A DNA stretch of 64,000 nt from positions 248,001 to 312,000 of the forward strand of contig NZ_JAEMNX010000001.1 in assembly GCF_016463975.1 (NCBI RefSeq), given 5' to 3'. Below are positions 18,071-27,890 of this stretch, piece after piece; within the stretch, counting starts at the first letter, position 1; each line of letters begins with the position of its first letter. The DNA comes from Marinomonas transparens. Lineage in GTDB: Bacteria > Pseudomonadota > Gammaproteobacteria > Pseudomonadales > Marinomonadaceae. The notes under the pieces were generated by a model. That model was not told the origin of the DNA. It saw only the letters and a list, made by a program, of their open reading frames with translations, and searched no databases. The position numbers and the translations under genes were made by a program.

Positions 18071-19096
18071 ATGAAAACGCGCTGGCTAGAACGACAAGAT
18101 ACTTATCTTTTCGCTCATCATCAGTCCGTTGTCTTAATGGACTTATTGATGGCTCGCGACGTTAAACCTGATTTCTTTTTACGGAAAACAGGGCTTTTCT
18201 ACGAAGATGTATCGTCAGGTAGTAAAAAGCTCAGTCCTGAACAATTTGCTCAGCTTTGCGATAATGCAAGTCAGCCTCCCCATGCCGCTGATGTGTCATT
18301 TCTTTTCGGACAACGGATGTTACCCGGATATTTTGGATGTTATTCTAGCGCCCTACAAAACGCTCCTACATTACGCCACGCATTACATCTGTTAGTAGAA
18401 TTCTCTATTCTGTTTTTTCCTTTGTTATCGCCAATGCTTAGACAGTCCAAAAATCGTATGTATATTGATTTTCGCCCCAACTTTGGTGAATTCTCTACAA
18501 GCTTACTTTCTAGCTCAACCAGCAGACCCTCTCGATTCATCAAAGAAATGACTGTAACGGCCATCACCTCTTTAACCACATGGCTTGCCAAAGAAAACTT
18601 GCCTTGGATGTTCGACTTTGACTTCCCTGAGCCGGATTATCAATCTGAGTACGATGTATTTTTAGGGAATGACCGACATTTTTTAAAAACGTACACCAGT
18701 ATGTCAATTGCAGAAAGTTATTTGGACAAACCTTGGACTATGTCTTCTAAAACTATCTATCAAATGGCTTTAGAGGAATCAAGACAGGCTTTTTTAAAGC
18801 TGAATGCTCAGCAAAGTTTATTAGCTGTCATCAATGATATGCTCAATTCCGACATCCAACATTTACCGAGTTTAGAAGCCATGGCTGATATCCTAGACAT
18901 CAGCCCAGCCACCTTAAAGCGCAAATTAAAGACTCACAATACCAGCTACCAAAAGCTCTGCGATAAAGTAAGAAAACGCATTTCCATTAACTTGATCAAT
19001 GACTTGGATTATAACGAAGGGCAAGTTGCAGAGTATTTGAATTTTTACGACGTGAGTAACTTCAGGCGTTCTTTCAAGCGGTGGTTAGCGTATTAG
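18071..19096 (+). CDS. AraC-family transcriptional regulator (Arabinose_bd N-terminal type)
   Basis: A 341-residue regulator resembling the OruR/ArgR-like AraC group. The N-terminal 200 residues match the Arabinose_bd-type effector domain ('GQRMLPGYFGCYSSALQNAPTL' region, then 'FDFDFPEPDYQSEYDVFLG'). The C-terminal HTH domain from about 250 includes 'LEAMADILDISPATLKRKLK' and a second helix ending 'NFYDVSNFRRSFKRWLAY'. It starts 3 bp after the degenerate GGDEF gene. Its target and ligand are unknown; the divergent phytase is one candidate target. Confidence 0.82.
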   Translation: MKTRWLERQDTYLFAHHQSVVLMDLLMARDVKPDFFLRKTGLFYEDVSSGSKKLSPEQFAQLCDNASQPPHAADVSFLFGQRMLPGYFGCYSSALQNAPTLRHALHLLVEFSILFFPLLSPMLRQSKNRMYIDFRPNFGEFSTSLLSSSTSRPSRFIKEMTVTAITSLTTWLAKENLPWMFDFDFPEPDYQSEYDVFLGNDRHFLKTYTSMSIAESYLDKPWTMSSKTIYQMALEESRQAFLKLNAQQSLLAVINDMLNSDIQHLPSLEAMADILDISPATLKRKLKTHNTSYQKLCDKVRKRISINLINDLDYNEGQVAEYLNFYDVSNFRRSFKRWLAY

Positions 19097-19101
19097 CATA
19101 T

Positions 19102-19134
19102 CTGCACCCTTTTCTTGAAAAGAAAAGGGTGCAG
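19102..19134. terminator. Perfect 15-bp hairpin between convergent genes
   Basis: CTGCACCCTTTTCTT and AAGAAAAGGGTGCAG pair perfectly around a GAA loop. Neither strand has a good T-run afterwards, so it may stop transcription inefficiently or protect the mRNA 3' ends of both convergent genes. Confidence 0.6.
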
Positions 19135-19142
19135 AATAAACT

Positions 19143-20204
19143 CTAGCGTTTCTTCGGCTGACGCCCGTGATAAATCGCAAAGCCCTTATCACGTAGTAAT
19201 CGATTATGAGTACCTAAAGCAGCATCCAGTAAAGGTGGGTAACGTAAAAAATCATTTGCTACCACAAACAATTCACCATTTAACGTGAGATGTTGTTTTA
19301 CAGCCATAAAGAAACGCTCAGCAATACTGTAATCGGTATTCATCCCCGTGTGGAACGGTGGATTAGTGATCACATAGTTAAAGCGCCCTTTCACTTCATC
19401 CAAGCCGTTAGAAGCAAGCAAGGTAACCGCTTCACTGGCGTTGTTTGCCGCAAAAGTCAGCTCGGTGGCTTTTAACGCCAACACACTGTCATCCAATGCC
19501 ATAATGCGAGCGCCAGTTTTATTATACAACCAAAGCGCGATAATGCCGTCGCCACAACCAAAGTCCAGCAAGCGCGCATTGGCCACATCGCTCATAAAGC
19601 GGTGTTGCTCTAATTGTGCTAATAACAGTTCTGTACCCTTATCTAACTTACCGTGACCAAAAACACCCGGTAAGCTGCACAGGGTTAAGCTTTGCCCTGC
19701 CACTTCCTGTTGCCAAGTCATAATCCAGTCTTCAAATACAAAAGGCTTAGCTGGACGGCGCTTATAGCCTGCGTAAAGCAAGCAATGCTTAGCCCCATCA
19801 AGCTTACCAACGTCGTCTAAATTAACCTCTAATCGCTTCATAGAGGATTTGACACCGCTTTTATTGTCACCGACCAACCAAACTTGTCCGCCCTCTTTTA
19901 GACGAGGTAAAAGAGCCGCCAATAAATAGTCTAATAAGTCTTTCGCTTTCGGCTGATAAATAACAATGAAATCAAAGTCATTGCCATTCTCTAGCGTCCA
20001 TTGTTCCGACAAGAGCAACTTCTCTTCGTTGAAGCCAACGTGCGACAAAGCATCATAACCAGTTTTAGATTGGCACCAAGCATACACCTCCGCTTGTCCA
20101 CTTAGATCTAGTGGGTAGGTGTCTTCAGGATTGGCAAACAATACTTTGCCAAGCAGCTCTTTTTCATTGCGCGCCAGTAACTGACTCGTCGAATTAAGGT
20201 TCAT
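19143..20204 (-). CDS. rsmC: 16S rRNA (guanine-1207-N2)-methyltransferase RsmC
   Basis: A 353-residue protein with the two-domain RsmC layout. The N-terminal half is a degenerate methyltransferase-like fold that binds RNA. The C-terminal half has the SAM motif 'LLDFGCGDGIIALWL' near 215 and the catalytic 'VITNPPFHTGM' near 285, diagnostic of guanine-N2 methylation. It methylates G1207 of 16S rRNA in the small subunit. It overlaps the upstream gene by 11 bp, so translation is probably coupled. Confidence 0.92.
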   Translation of the reverse strand: MNLNSTSQLLARNEKELLGKVLFANPEDTYPLDLSGQAEVYAWCQSKTGYDALSHVGFNEEKLLLSEQWTLENGNDFDFIVIYQPKAKDLLDYLLAALLPRLKEGGQVWLVGDNKSGVKSSMKRLEVNLDDVGKLDGAKHCLLYAGYKRRPAKPFVFEDWIMTWQQEVAGQSLTLCSLPGVFGHGKLDKGTELLLAQLEQHRFMSDVANARLLDFGCGDGIIALWLYNKTGARIMALDDSVLALKATELTFAANNASEAVTLLASNGLDEVKGRFNYVITNPPFHTGMNTDYSIAERFFMAVKQHLTLNGELFVVANDFLRYPPLLDAALGTHNRLLRDKGFAIYHGRQPKKR

Positions 20205-20802
20205 AGGTGACAGATAGCTCTTTTATTGAAAGGGTAGATACAGGCGCTAATAGGGTATTTAAGCGTGCTGTAAGAAGATCGGGCTGCACTCGCGGATATC
20301 GCGGCGCTTGCCTGTCGTTTATTAAGGTTGAATGCCAACCTTTAGTTAGCGCCAAAAAGTCTTGGGCAAAGTCGTCTCCATGCTCCAAACACCCAGATAG
20401 AATGACATCCACATAACTCAATGCGATAGGACAATCATAGTGGGGCTCCACGATATCATTGGTGTGGTAAACCCAGTAGATACCTTCAGGCAAATCACCT
20501 TGGTAATAAGCCGTTAGTTGTTTGGCTTCAACGATAGAGCGCTGATAGCCACGCTCCCGCTCATCAAATAAAGGAAACTGATGATAGGGCACTTCAACCA
20601 AAACACCATTACAGGCCTGCTCAGGCGCTTTAATCACCGCCACAGAGCTCATACCAAACTCCGCAGACATGACAGACCAATGTCGTTGAAAGCCATGTAG
20701 TTTCACTGGCCACACATCGCCAGTTTCACCAGTTTTTGCGCGGCTTTCGCCATTAATAAGACTGCCATAACCTAAAATAAAGTGTCGATCAGATGAATTC
20801 AT
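20194..20802 (-). CDS. Gamma-glutamylcyclotransferase-like protein
   Basis: A 202-residue protein of the gamma-glutamylcyclotransferase-like (AIG2/BtrG) fold. The substrate-binding loop 'LGYGSLING' is at residues 10-18, and 'FDERERGYQRSIV' contains the acidic residue used for catalysis in this family. Members cleave gamma-glutamyl groups to 5-oxoproline. The exact substrate is not evident. It is the first gene of a two-gene unit with rsmC. Confidence 0.75.
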   Translation of the reverse strand: MNSSDRHFILGYGSLINGESRAKTGETGDVWPVKLHGFQRHWSVMSAEFGMSSVAVIKAPEQACNGVLVEVPYHQFPLFDERERGYQRSIVEAKQLTAYYQGDLPEGIYWVYHTNDIVEPHYDCPIALSYVDVILSGCLEHGDDFAQDFLALTKGWHSTLINDRQAPRYPRVQPDLLTARLNTLLAPVSTLSIKELSVTYEP

Positions 20803-21006
20803 ATGGCCTACCGTACGCTAGATGGTAAAGAATGCCGCATGATAACGTGCGCCAAATCACAGTACCAGTATTGCCTTAGGATCAGTCTCAAGTTATGGCT
20901 TTGTATGGTGGTAAAATCGACCAAAATACATCAACTGGTGTTGTTAATAAAAGCAGGTTAATGTGTGAAACGGCTTTATATAGATTAAATAAGGGAGTAC
21001 CTCATC

Positions 21007-21756
21007 ATGACAGCACCTATTTTATTAGTCACTGGCGGTGGACGAGGAATTGGGGCTGCAACTGCGAAGTTGGCAGCAAAACAAGGCTATCTCGTTATCC
21101 TTAACTATCGAAAGGATGAAGAGTCTTGTAAAAAAGTCGAACAGGAAATCCACCAACTCGGTGGTCTAGCCCATAGCATTCAAGCGGATATTAGTGATGC
21201 GGATCAAGTGGCCTTCTTGTTTGATCACATCCGAAAGTCTTGGGGCCCTGTCAGCGCATTAGTGAATAATGCGGGTCTTTTAGACACTCAGACAAGCTTT
21301 GTCAAAACCGACCCAGCAAGATGGCAGAGAATATTTCAAACCAATGTATTTGGTACCTTCCTGTGTTGCCAAGCGGCGTTTCAGCACATGGCCCTTAGCC
21401 AAGGTGGCGCAGGCGGTAGCATTGTCAATGTTTCCTCTCTCGCTGCTGTCTATGGATCGCCCAATGAATACGTCGACTATGCTGCCAGTAAAGGTGCGAT
21501 AGACTCTTTTTCTAAGGGGTTTGCTCTAGAAGTCGCTAACGATGGTATTCGTGTAAATACCGTGAGACCGGGGTTGATTTATACCGACATGCACGCCGAT
21601 GGCGGTGAAGCGGAAAGAGTAGATCGCATCGCTCCTAACTTGCCATTACAGCGCGGTGGACAACCAGAAGAAGTCGCCGAAGCCATACTCTGGCTACTGA
21701 GTGATAAAGCCAGCTACACCACAGCAGGGTTCATTGATGTGGGCGGTGGTCGTTAA
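21007..21756 (+). CDS. SDR-family oxidoreductase (YgfF-like)
   Basis: A 249-residue classical short-chain dehydrogenase. Cofactor motif 'TGGGRGIGAAT' is at 9-19, 'NNAG' near 90, catalytic Ser in 'IVNVSSLAAVYG', and the Tyr-x3-Lys pair in 'YVDYAASKGA'. 'VNTVRPGLIYTDMH' and the C-terminal 'TTAGFIDVGGGR' are typical. The Arg after the glycine motif and the basic residues at 'NYRKDE' suggest NADP preference. AAGGGAG precedes the start. Its stop overlaps the convergent acetyltransferase stop by 3 bp. The substrate is unknown. Confidence 0.85.
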   Translation: MTAPILLVTGGGRGIGAATAKLAAKQGYLVILNYRKDEESCKKVEQEIHQLGGLAHSIQADISDADQVAFLFDHIRKSWGPVSALVNNAGLLDTQTSFVKTDPARWQRIFQTNVFGTFLCCQAAFQHMALSQGGAGGSIVNVSSLAAVYGSPNEYVDYAASKGAIDSFSKGFALEVANDGIRVNTVRPGLIYTDMHADGGEAERVDRIAPNLPLQRGGQPEEVAEAILWLLSDKASYTTAGFIDVGGGR

Positions 21757-22178
21757 TCTTTACTTAAGCGCCGCCCCATACTTAACCTCTGTTCCGTTTC
21801 AAAACCAATGGAACGATAGAATTCAGCCACACTATGATTGGTTTCACGAATCTGTAGATTCACCTTTACGCACCCTAGTAATTCCAACTCAGCTATTGCC
21901 TGTTCGACTAGTTTCTTACCTACACCCAAACGGCGATAGTCTGGATTTACCGCCACCGCATAAAGCCAACCCCTGTGCCCGTCGTAACCCACCATACAAG
22001 CACCCACTAACTTCCCCTCAAGTTCAACAACAAAAACGAAATCGTCAACGACAAGTTTGGCTTCTAGATCATTCCTTGGTTGACTATGTTTAGGGTTATT
22101 GGGAAACACTCGCTCCCATAGGTTAATCAAGGCTTCTTTATCATCGGCTTGATATCGACGCACTAGCATCCGATTCAT
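21753..22178 (-). CDS. ypeA: GNAT acetyltransferase, YpeA-like
   Basis: A 141-residue single-domain GNAT protein similar to E. coli YpeA. Shared landmarks are 'LINLWERVFPNN', 'VGACMVGYDGHRGWLYAVAVNPDYRRLGVG' (acetyl-CoA loop R-x-x-G-V-G) and the terminal 'FYRSIGFETEQRLSMGRRL'. The acceptor substrate is unknown. It is not part of an obvious operon, although the tannase-family gene lies only 8 bp upstream on the same strand and could share a transcript. Confidence 0.82.
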   Translation of the reverse strand: MNRMLVRRYQADDKEALINLWERVFPNNPKHSQPRNDLEAKLVVDDFVFVVELEGKLVGACMVGYDGHRGWLYAVAVNPDYRRLGVGKKLVEQAIAELELLGCVKVNLQIRETNHSVAEFYRSIGFETEQRLSMGRRLSKD

Positions 22179-22186
22179 TCCTCAGT

Positions 22187-23830
22187 CTAGCGACATTCAA
22201 AAGAGCGAGCTTTCAGTATGTCGCCCTTCACATAATGAGCGTAAGTTGGATAAGCGCAAAGTGGGCGACTTATTCCAGCCATTCGCGCGGTGATTTCTGA
22301 GTTAGATGACCGAGCATGGGCCACAACGTCCTGCGGTGCCTCATTGTTTTCCACCCAACTCATTAGCGGTTTCAACATATTAAATTGATCCATAGAGGCC
22401 CCACCTTGACCATGAGGCATGCCCGGAACCAAGTACAAACGCACAGAGCGATTAGCACGCCCTTCTAGATTAAAGTTTAAATAGTTGTACCAGCGAATGG
22501 TGTTTTTTACAGAAAATACCGGGTCACTATTGCCATGGAACACCATCATTTTCCCACCATTCTTTCTGAAATCTGTAAGCTTAGGACTGTCCACATCAGG
22601 CGGGGCCATTAGCTCCATCGCAGACTCTTTAAAACGACTATTTTTGGCGTAGATCTTAGGGGCATCTTTATCGAAATCAAAATTCAATAAATAACGCTCT
22701 AGGGCAAAGGGGTTACCCGGAACATTGGTGTAAGGCGTAGTAAAAATATGTGCAAGGGAAGCAGCCCCCATCACACCACTAATCGGTTTGTTACTCCAAT
22801 TTGAAATCGCGCTTTCTATCTTCCACATGCGCCAATTTTTAGACTGAATGCCAGAATCAAAAAACCAGCCTGAATATAAGGCTTGGTTTTTTGAGTTATG
22901 AGGACCTTGATGCATACGTATTAACGCGGCGACTTTATTAACCGACAAGCAATCTCGGTCAAAATTATCCGTACAAGCCAATGCCTTTGGCTGAAAAACG
23001 TTCTGACAGGCTTCTATCGCAAAAATTAAATCGTCGTTAACACCATCTAATCCATCACACTGAGTCAAAATATTTTTCGCGAAAAACGCTAGGTCCCGCT
23101 TACTCAAAGACTCGTTAACATTACTATTCACCCTATGCAACGCCTGAATATCCCAAGCATGCTGCAATGCCGCTTTGGGTAAATTAAAGCCGGGATAGCC
23201 GACAAGAAGACCATCGAACATAGTAGGAAAGCGCGAAGCAGCCACCATCGCCATGCGGCCACCATTAGAGCTGCCTATACCATACGAATACTTAATGGGA
23301 GACTGATAATAGCTTTCCACTAAAGATCGCGCCACGGGATTAAGCTGTTCCACTGCAGCATAGCCATAATTGCGGCGAGCTTCAGGGTCGTGAGCAAACA
23401 CGGCATTACCAGCAAGCCCTGCTTGCGGGTTCGCCTCGGATTCGTGACCACCATTGCTTGAAACCACAGCAAAGCCCTGATTAATGGCATATTCGGAAGG
23501 TAGAAGCCCAGCAGAAGCACCTAAAGCAGGTTTCACTTCGCCATCATTGCCGCCGTTAAACTGATAAGCAAAACGTCCCTTCCAACGATTAGGCAAACGC
23601 AGCTCAAACTTAATCCCATAGAAATTATTATCAACCCCCATTCTTCTTGCCATTTCACCACGGACTAAGCAATAAGGAACTCGTACATTGTTATCAGCAA
23701 AATACATAGCGGCTTTGATATCGACCCCTTTAGGCGCTTTATTTTTTAAGCCTTCACAACTTGCAAACACAGTGCTCGAGCCAACTAAAAATATAAGGCT
23801 AGAGACAAACAAAATGGAAAGTCTTTTCAT
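22187..23830 (-). CDS. Secreted tannase/feruloyl-esterase-family hydrolase
   Basis: A 547-residue alpha/beta hydrolase of the tannase family. It has a clear signal peptide ('MKRLSILFVSSLIFLVGSS', cleavage near 'FA-SC', residue 23). The nucleophile Ser188 lies in 'GIGSSNGGRMA', the Asp in 'VFHGNSDPVF' and the His in 'LVPGMPHGQGG'. Characterised family members have Cys before the Ser and after the His, forming a disulphide; here those positions are Ser187 and Gly. It probably cleaves aromatic or hydroxyalkanoate esters outside the cytoplasm. The start at 23830 is chosen over an upstream in-frame codon because it has AAAGGA and begins the signal peptide. Confidence 0.8.
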   Translation of the reverse strand: MKRLSILFVSSLIFLVGSSTVFASCEGLKNKAPKGVDIKAAMYFADNNVRVPYCLVRGEMARRMGVDNNFYGIKFELRLPNRWKGRFAYQFNGGNDGEVKPALGASAGLLPSEYAINQGFAVVSSNGGHESEANPQAGLAGNAVFAHDPEARRNYGYAAVEQLNPVARSLVESYYQSPIKYSYGIGSSNGGRMAMVAASRFPTMFDGLLVGYPGFNLPKAALQHAWDIQALHRVNSNVNESLSKRDLAFFAKNILTQCDGLDGVNDDLIFAIEACQNVFQPKALACTDNFDRDCLSVNKVAALIRMHQGPHNSKNQALYSGWFFDSGIQSKNWRMWKIESAISNWSNKPISGVMGAASLAHIFTTPYTNVPGNPFALERYLLNFDFDKDAPKIYAKNSRFKESAMELMAPPDVDSPKLTDFRKNGGKMMVFHGNSDPVFSVKNTIRWYNYLNFNLEGRANRSVRLYLVPGMPHGQGGASMDQFNMLKPLMSWVENNEAPQDVVAHARSSNSEITARMAGISRPLCAYPTYAHYVKGDILKARSFECR

Positions 23831-23978
23831 CGCATCATCCTTTATGACTTTTGATTGCGGCATAACCGGCAGCAGAGCAATCATTAAAAAGCGGTTGCAA
23901 AATCAATATTTGAGTAACCCAAAATAGCGAATAATAGAAAAAATAGGAAGTTATCAGGAAAGGAAGTAGAAAATAAAA

Positions 23979-24003
23979 ACGGGCCTCTAAAGCCCGTTTT
24001 TTT
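23979..24003 (-). terminator. Terminator of the cyo operon
   Basis: ACGGGC (23979-23984) and GCCCGT (23992-23997) form a 6-bp stem. On the minus strand the T-rich TTTTTATTTTC tail follows. The plus strand also has seven T, so the element could work both ways. Confidence 0.75.
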
Positions 24004-24014
24004 GAAGTCATCAA

Positions 24015-24905
24015 TTAATGTGCTGCAAATACCAAAAGATCTGGTGAGACATCATTGAAGTCCAACGCCATTGTCACACTCAGCGCCGTCACAGTGATAA
24101 TGGAGAAGAAGAACACCTGTCGTGCCCACCCACTCACATCAATGTCCTGACGGTAGCCTCGTAACGCCATAGCAAGCCACCAAAGGCTGGTAGACAGAGC
24201 AACGACCATAAAGCCAATACCCACATAGCCCGTCAATGGCAATAACGCTGCCGCGATGGCAAAGGCAGCAATATGCAAAACGATATGTCGTTTTGCTTTT
24301 GCTATACCCTGTGAAACGGGTAAAACAGGAATACCTGCTGCTTCATAATCCTTATAACGGAAAATAGCGATGGCATAAGAATGTGGCATTTGCCAAATAC
24401 AAAACATGGTAAGCAAGATAGCCGCACCAGCATCGAACTGACCCGCAGCGGCACAATAACCAACCACAGGAGGAACAGCACCAGACAAGCTACCAACGAA
24501 AGTCCCATAAACAGACTTGCGCTTAAAATGAAGAGTGTATAAACCGACGTAAACCACGTAACCAAATACTGCAAAAAATACAGCAACCCAATTAGTGAAT
24601 ACCGCCAGCAAAGCAAAACCAATAATGCCTAATACAACACCATGGAAGAATGCCGCTTTACCCGACATTTCCCCATTCACCGTTACACGGTTACGAGTGC
24701 GTTGCATTTTTGCATCGATATCTCTATCAATATAGTTGTTAATGGCACAGCCAGAAGCAACAACTAGCGACAGCCCTATGACGGTCGCTAGCATAAGAAT
24801 CCAATCTATCTCGCCACGGGAAGCTAAGAAAAATCCCCCCGCAACAGAGATAAGGTTGCCCATAATGATGCCAGGCTTAGTCACCTGAAGATAACGCTTA
24901 AACAT
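24015..24905 (-). CDS. cyoE: Protohaem IX farnesyltransferase (haem O synthase)
   Basis: A 296-residue UbiA-superfamily prenyltransferase, the same length as E. coli CyoE. The polyprenyl-diphosphate motif '[18 protein letters not shown]' (Asp-rich) is near residues 58-75, 'YTLHFKRKS' and '[12 protein letters not shown]' follow, and nine hydrophobic helices are expected. It attaches farnesyl to haem B, giving the haem O needed by CyoB. An in-frame upstream codon exists, but the ATG at 24905 has GGGAG at proper spacing and matches the family start. It is the last gene of the cyo operon. Confidence 0.93.
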   Translation of the reverse strand: MFKRYLQVTKPGIIMGNLISVAGGFFLASRGEIDWILMLATVIGLSLVVASGCAINNYIDRDIDAKMQRTRNRVTVNGEMSGKAAFFHGVVLGIIGFALLAVFTNWVAVFFAVFGYVVYVGLYTLHFKRKSVYGTFVGSLSGAVPPVVGYCAAAGQFDAGAAILLTMFCIWQMPHSYAIAIFRYKDYEAAGIPVLPVSQGIAKAKRHIVLHIAAFAIAAALLPLTGYVGIGFMVVALSTSLWWLAMALRGYRQDIDVSGWARQVFFFSIITVTALSVTMALDFNDVSPDLLVFAAH

Positions 24906-24976
24906 CTTTAGAGGCTCCCATCGGACGCACATCCCTTACAATGAAAGAAGTTCGCATAATCATCAAATAACTCTGC

Positions 24977-25297
24977 TTACATCATCATTGCGTTGGAAGC
25001 GTAAATAATCCATACGGATAACGCGACAACCATCACAATAATTACAGCGGCAAAGATAAATGAATAAGTGTCCAACTTGCCTTGCTCAGAAAAGTTCAGG
25101 TGAAGGAAATACTTCAAGTGAACAAAAATCTGAATAACAGCCAATATCACAATGGTGATATAAGTTGGGCCCTTATCAAATGCTTCCGTCATTACCATCC
25201 AAAATGGAATACCAGTCAAAATAACAGACCAGATAAAACCAGTTAGGTAAGACTTAACACTACCGTGTGAATTCGCTTCAGAAGAATGATCGCTCAT
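24977..25297 (-). CDS. cyoD: Cytochrome bo ubiquinol oxidase subunit IV
   Basis: A 106-residue protein with three membrane helices (about 17-36, 43-62 and 78-100), typical of CyoD. 'GSVKSYLTGFIWSVILTGIPF' and 'QIFVHLKYFLHLN' are well conserved. It supports assembly of the CuB site. Its ATG overlaps the cyoC stop by one base. Confidence 0.93.
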   Translation of the reverse strand: MSDHSSEANSHGSVKSYLTGFIWSVILTGIPFWMVMTEAFDKGPTYITIVILAVIQIFVHLKYFLHLNFSEQGKLDTYSFIFAAVIIVMVVALSVWIIYASNAMMM

Positions 25298-25908
25298 TAG
25301 ATCGCCCCCATCAAATAAACAACGGTGAAAACACAGATCCAGACAACATCTAGGAAATGCCAGAATAAGCTTAAGCAGCTAAGACGAGTCACGGTACGAC
25401 TACCCAAACCCGTTTTTGCAACTTCGATCAGCATGATAAACATCCAGATCAAACCAGCGGTTACGTGCAAGCCATGAGTACCAACGAGGGTAAAGAAGGC
25501 TGTCAAGAATGCGCTGGTCTGAGGACCATTACCATGAACAATTAGGTGATGGAATTCATAGATCTCCATCGCGATGAAAACGGCGCCCAAAGCAAACGTC
25601 ATTAGCAACCAAGATAGGGTGCCTTTTTTGTTTTTATTGTGCGCACAAATCATCGCAAAACCATACGTGATACTTGAAAGAAGTAACGCTGCAGTTTCAA
25701 CTAAAACAAAATCTAACTCGAAAATTTCTTTACCTGATACACCACCTGCTGTGTTCATAAAGAGCACAGCGTAGGTAGCAAAGACGGATGCGAATAACAA
25801 GCAATCCGTCATTAGGTATAACCAGAACCCGAATACGTTATACGGAGCCGGGTCGTGGTCGTGATGCTCGTCGTGAGCGTCATGCGTATTCATATGTGTT
25901 GTACTCAT
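25297..25908 (-). CDS. cyoC: Cytochrome bo ubiquinol oxidase subunit III
   Basis: A 203-residue haem-copper oxidase subunit III with five hydrophobic helices. It starts with a His-rich cytoplasmic tail ('[16 protein letters not shown]'), then '[21 protein letters not shown]'. The conserved '[14 protein letters not shown]' and '[18 protein letters not shown]' segments identify it clearly. It lies 2 bp after cyoB. Confidence 0.94.
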   Translation of the reverse strand: MSTTHMNTHDAHDEHHDHDPAPYNVFGFWLYLMTDCLLFASVFATYAVLFMNTAGGVSGKEIFELDFVLVETAALLLSSITYGFAMICAHNKNKKGTLSWLLMTFALGAVFIAMEIYEFHHLIVHGNGPQTSAFLTAFFTLVGTHGLHVTAGLIWMFIMLIEVAKTGLGSRTVTRLSCLSLFWHFLDVVWICVFTVVYLMGAI

Positions 25909-25910
25909 GA

Positions 25911-27890
25911 TTACCCCTTAGCCACGTTATCTAGATGCGCATTTTCGATTCGAGCTACTTCATCTGGCTGCACGTAGTAATCGATATCTTTGGTATAAAC
26001 ACGCATCACAAGAGCGACAAACGACCCCAGTAAGCCAAGCGCGGCTAACCACCAAATATGCCAGATTAACGCAAAGCCCATTACGGTAATACAACCGGAA
26101 ATTGCCATCCCAGAAGCCGTATTCTTAGGCATGTGAATCGGCGCATAGCTGTCTTTACGAACATAAGCTTCCCCTTTTTCTTTCATATCGGTGAAAGCAT
26201 CGATATCAGAAACCGTTGGGATTTCAGCAAAGTTGTAATACTGCGGTGGAGATGCAGTCGACCATTCAAGGGTATGACCATTCCATGGATCACCAGTGGT
26301 ATCCAAGTTTTGCGCACGGTCACGGAAGCTGACGTACAACTGTAGCAACTGGCATACAATACCGGCCATGATGATGAAAGCACCCACCAAAGCGATATAT
26401 AACCAGATGTTAAAGTCAGGGTTATCCGTATGATTTAGACGACGGGTCATGCCCAAGAAGCCTAGAACATACAGTGGCATAAAGGCCATGAAGAAACCCA
26501 CTAACCAGCACCAGAATGCCGCTTTGCCCAACTTAACATTAAGATGGAAGCCCATGACTTTCGGGAACCAGAATGCAAAGCCTGCAAGATAGCCGAATAC
26601 CGCGCCACCAATGATGGTGTTATGGAAGTGGGCAATCAAGAACAAGCTGTTATGCAATACATAATCGGCACCCGGTACAGCAAGTAGTACACCTGTCATA
26701 CCACCGATAGTGAATGTCACCATAAAACCAAGCGTCCATAGCACAGGAACCGTTATACGCAGACGGCCACGGTACATGGTAAACAACCAGTTAAAGAGTT
26801 TAACACCCGTTGGAACAGCGATAATCATGGTCATAACACCAAAGAAGGCATTAACGTTCGCACTGGAACCCATGGTAAAGAAATGGTGAAGCCATACGAT
26901 AAAGCCAAGCACGGAAATAGAAGCCGTTGCCCAAACCATAGACTTGTAACCAAACAGACGCTTACCCGTAAAGGTAGAAACAACTTCAGAGAAGATACCA
27001 AACGCTGGCAATACTAGGATGTACACCTCAGGGTGACCCCATGCCCAGAACAAGTTGATATACATCATTGAGTTACCACCACCATCATTCGTGAAGAAGT
27101 GGAAGTCTAGGTAGCGGTCAAGGGTCAACATTGCTAGAACGGCAGTCAAAATTGGGAAAGATGCCGCGATCAAGATATTGGCCCAAGTACAGGTCCAAGT
27201 GAAGATCGGCATATCCATCAATTTCATGCCAGGAGCACGCATTTTGAACACAGTCGCCAAGAAGTTGACGGCGGTTAATGTCGTACCAATACCCGATATC
27301 TGCAGAGCCCATATGTAATAATCAACCCCGACGTCCGGACTGAATTGCAAACCGGCCAATGGCGGATAAGCCACCCAACCTGTTTTAGCAAATTCACCGA
27401 CAAAAAGGGATACGTTGATTAGAATCGCACCACCAGCCGTTAGCCAGAAGCTAAGGTTGTTAAGGAACGGGAAGGCCACATCACGTGCACCAATCTGTAG
27501 TGGCACAACGATGTTCATCAAACCAATCATAAATGGCATTGCCATAAAGATGATCATGATCACACCGTGAGCAGTAAAGACTTGGTCGTAATGATGCGGT
27601 GGCAGATAACCGGGATCACCATTCGTCGCCAGCGCAAGCTGTAAACGCATCATGATGGCATCAGCAAAACCACGCAGCAGCATGATAAGTGCAAGCACTA
27701 TATACATGACACCAAGGCGCTTATGGTCTATTGATGTTAACCAATCTCTCCAAAGAATCCCTAACAAGTTATACTTGATCAGTAAGAAAGCAAGAACCAA
27801 CCCAGCGATTGCAATGACAGAGAATGTCGCAATCAATATCGGTTCATGAAACGGTATCGCATCTAAAGATAATTTACCTAGAATAGACAT
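25911..27890 (-). CDS. cyoB: Cytochrome bo ubiquinol oxidase subunit I
   Basis: The 659-residue catalytic subunit (663 in E. coli), with 15 expected helices. Haem and copper ligands are visible: the His of 'FTAHGVIMI' for low-spin haem b, '[15 protein letters not shown]' with the crosslinked His-Tyr pair, 'WLHHFFTMG' for CuB, and '[12 protein letters not shown]' for both haems. It reduces oxygen to water and pumps protons using ubiquinol. Its start shares a base with the cyoA stop (TAATG). Confidence 0.96.
   Translation of the reverse strand: MSILGKLSLDAIPFHEPILIATFSVIAIAGLVLAFLLIKYNLLGILWRDWLTSIDHKRLGVMYIVLALIMLLRGFADAIMMRLQLALATNGDPGYLPPHHYDQVFTAHGVIMIIFMAMPFMIGLMNIVVPLQIGARDVAFPFLNNLSFWLTAGGAILINVSLFVGEFAKTGWVAYPPLAGLQFSPDVGVDYYIWALQISGIGTTLTAVNFLATVFKMRAPGMKLMDMPIFTWTCTWANILIAASFPILTAVLAMLTLDRYLDFHFFTNDGGGNSMMYINLFWAWGHPEVYILVLPAFGIFSEVVSTFTGKRLFGYKSMVWATASISVLGFIVWLHHFFTMGSSANVNAFFGVMTMIIAVPTGVKLFNWLFTMYRGRLRITVPVLWTLGFMVTFTIGGMTGVLLAVPGADYVLHNSLFLIAHFHNTIIGGAVFGYLAGFAFWFPKVMGFHLNVKLGKAAFWCWLVGFFMAFMPLYVLGFLGMTRRLNHTDNPDFNIWLYIALVGAFIIMAGIVCQLLQLYVSFRDRAQNLDTTGDPWNGHTLEWSTASPPQYYNFAEIPTVSDIDAFTDMKEKGEAYVRKDSYAPIHMPKNTASGMAISGCITVMGFALIWHIWWLAALGLLGSFVALVMRVYTKDIDYYVQPDEVARIENAHLDNVAKG

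Noticed and set aside
20895..21104. 69-codon frame upstream of the SDR gene
   Set aside because: It overlaps the strongly supported SDR start in another frame, has no family resemblance and no ribosome-binding site.
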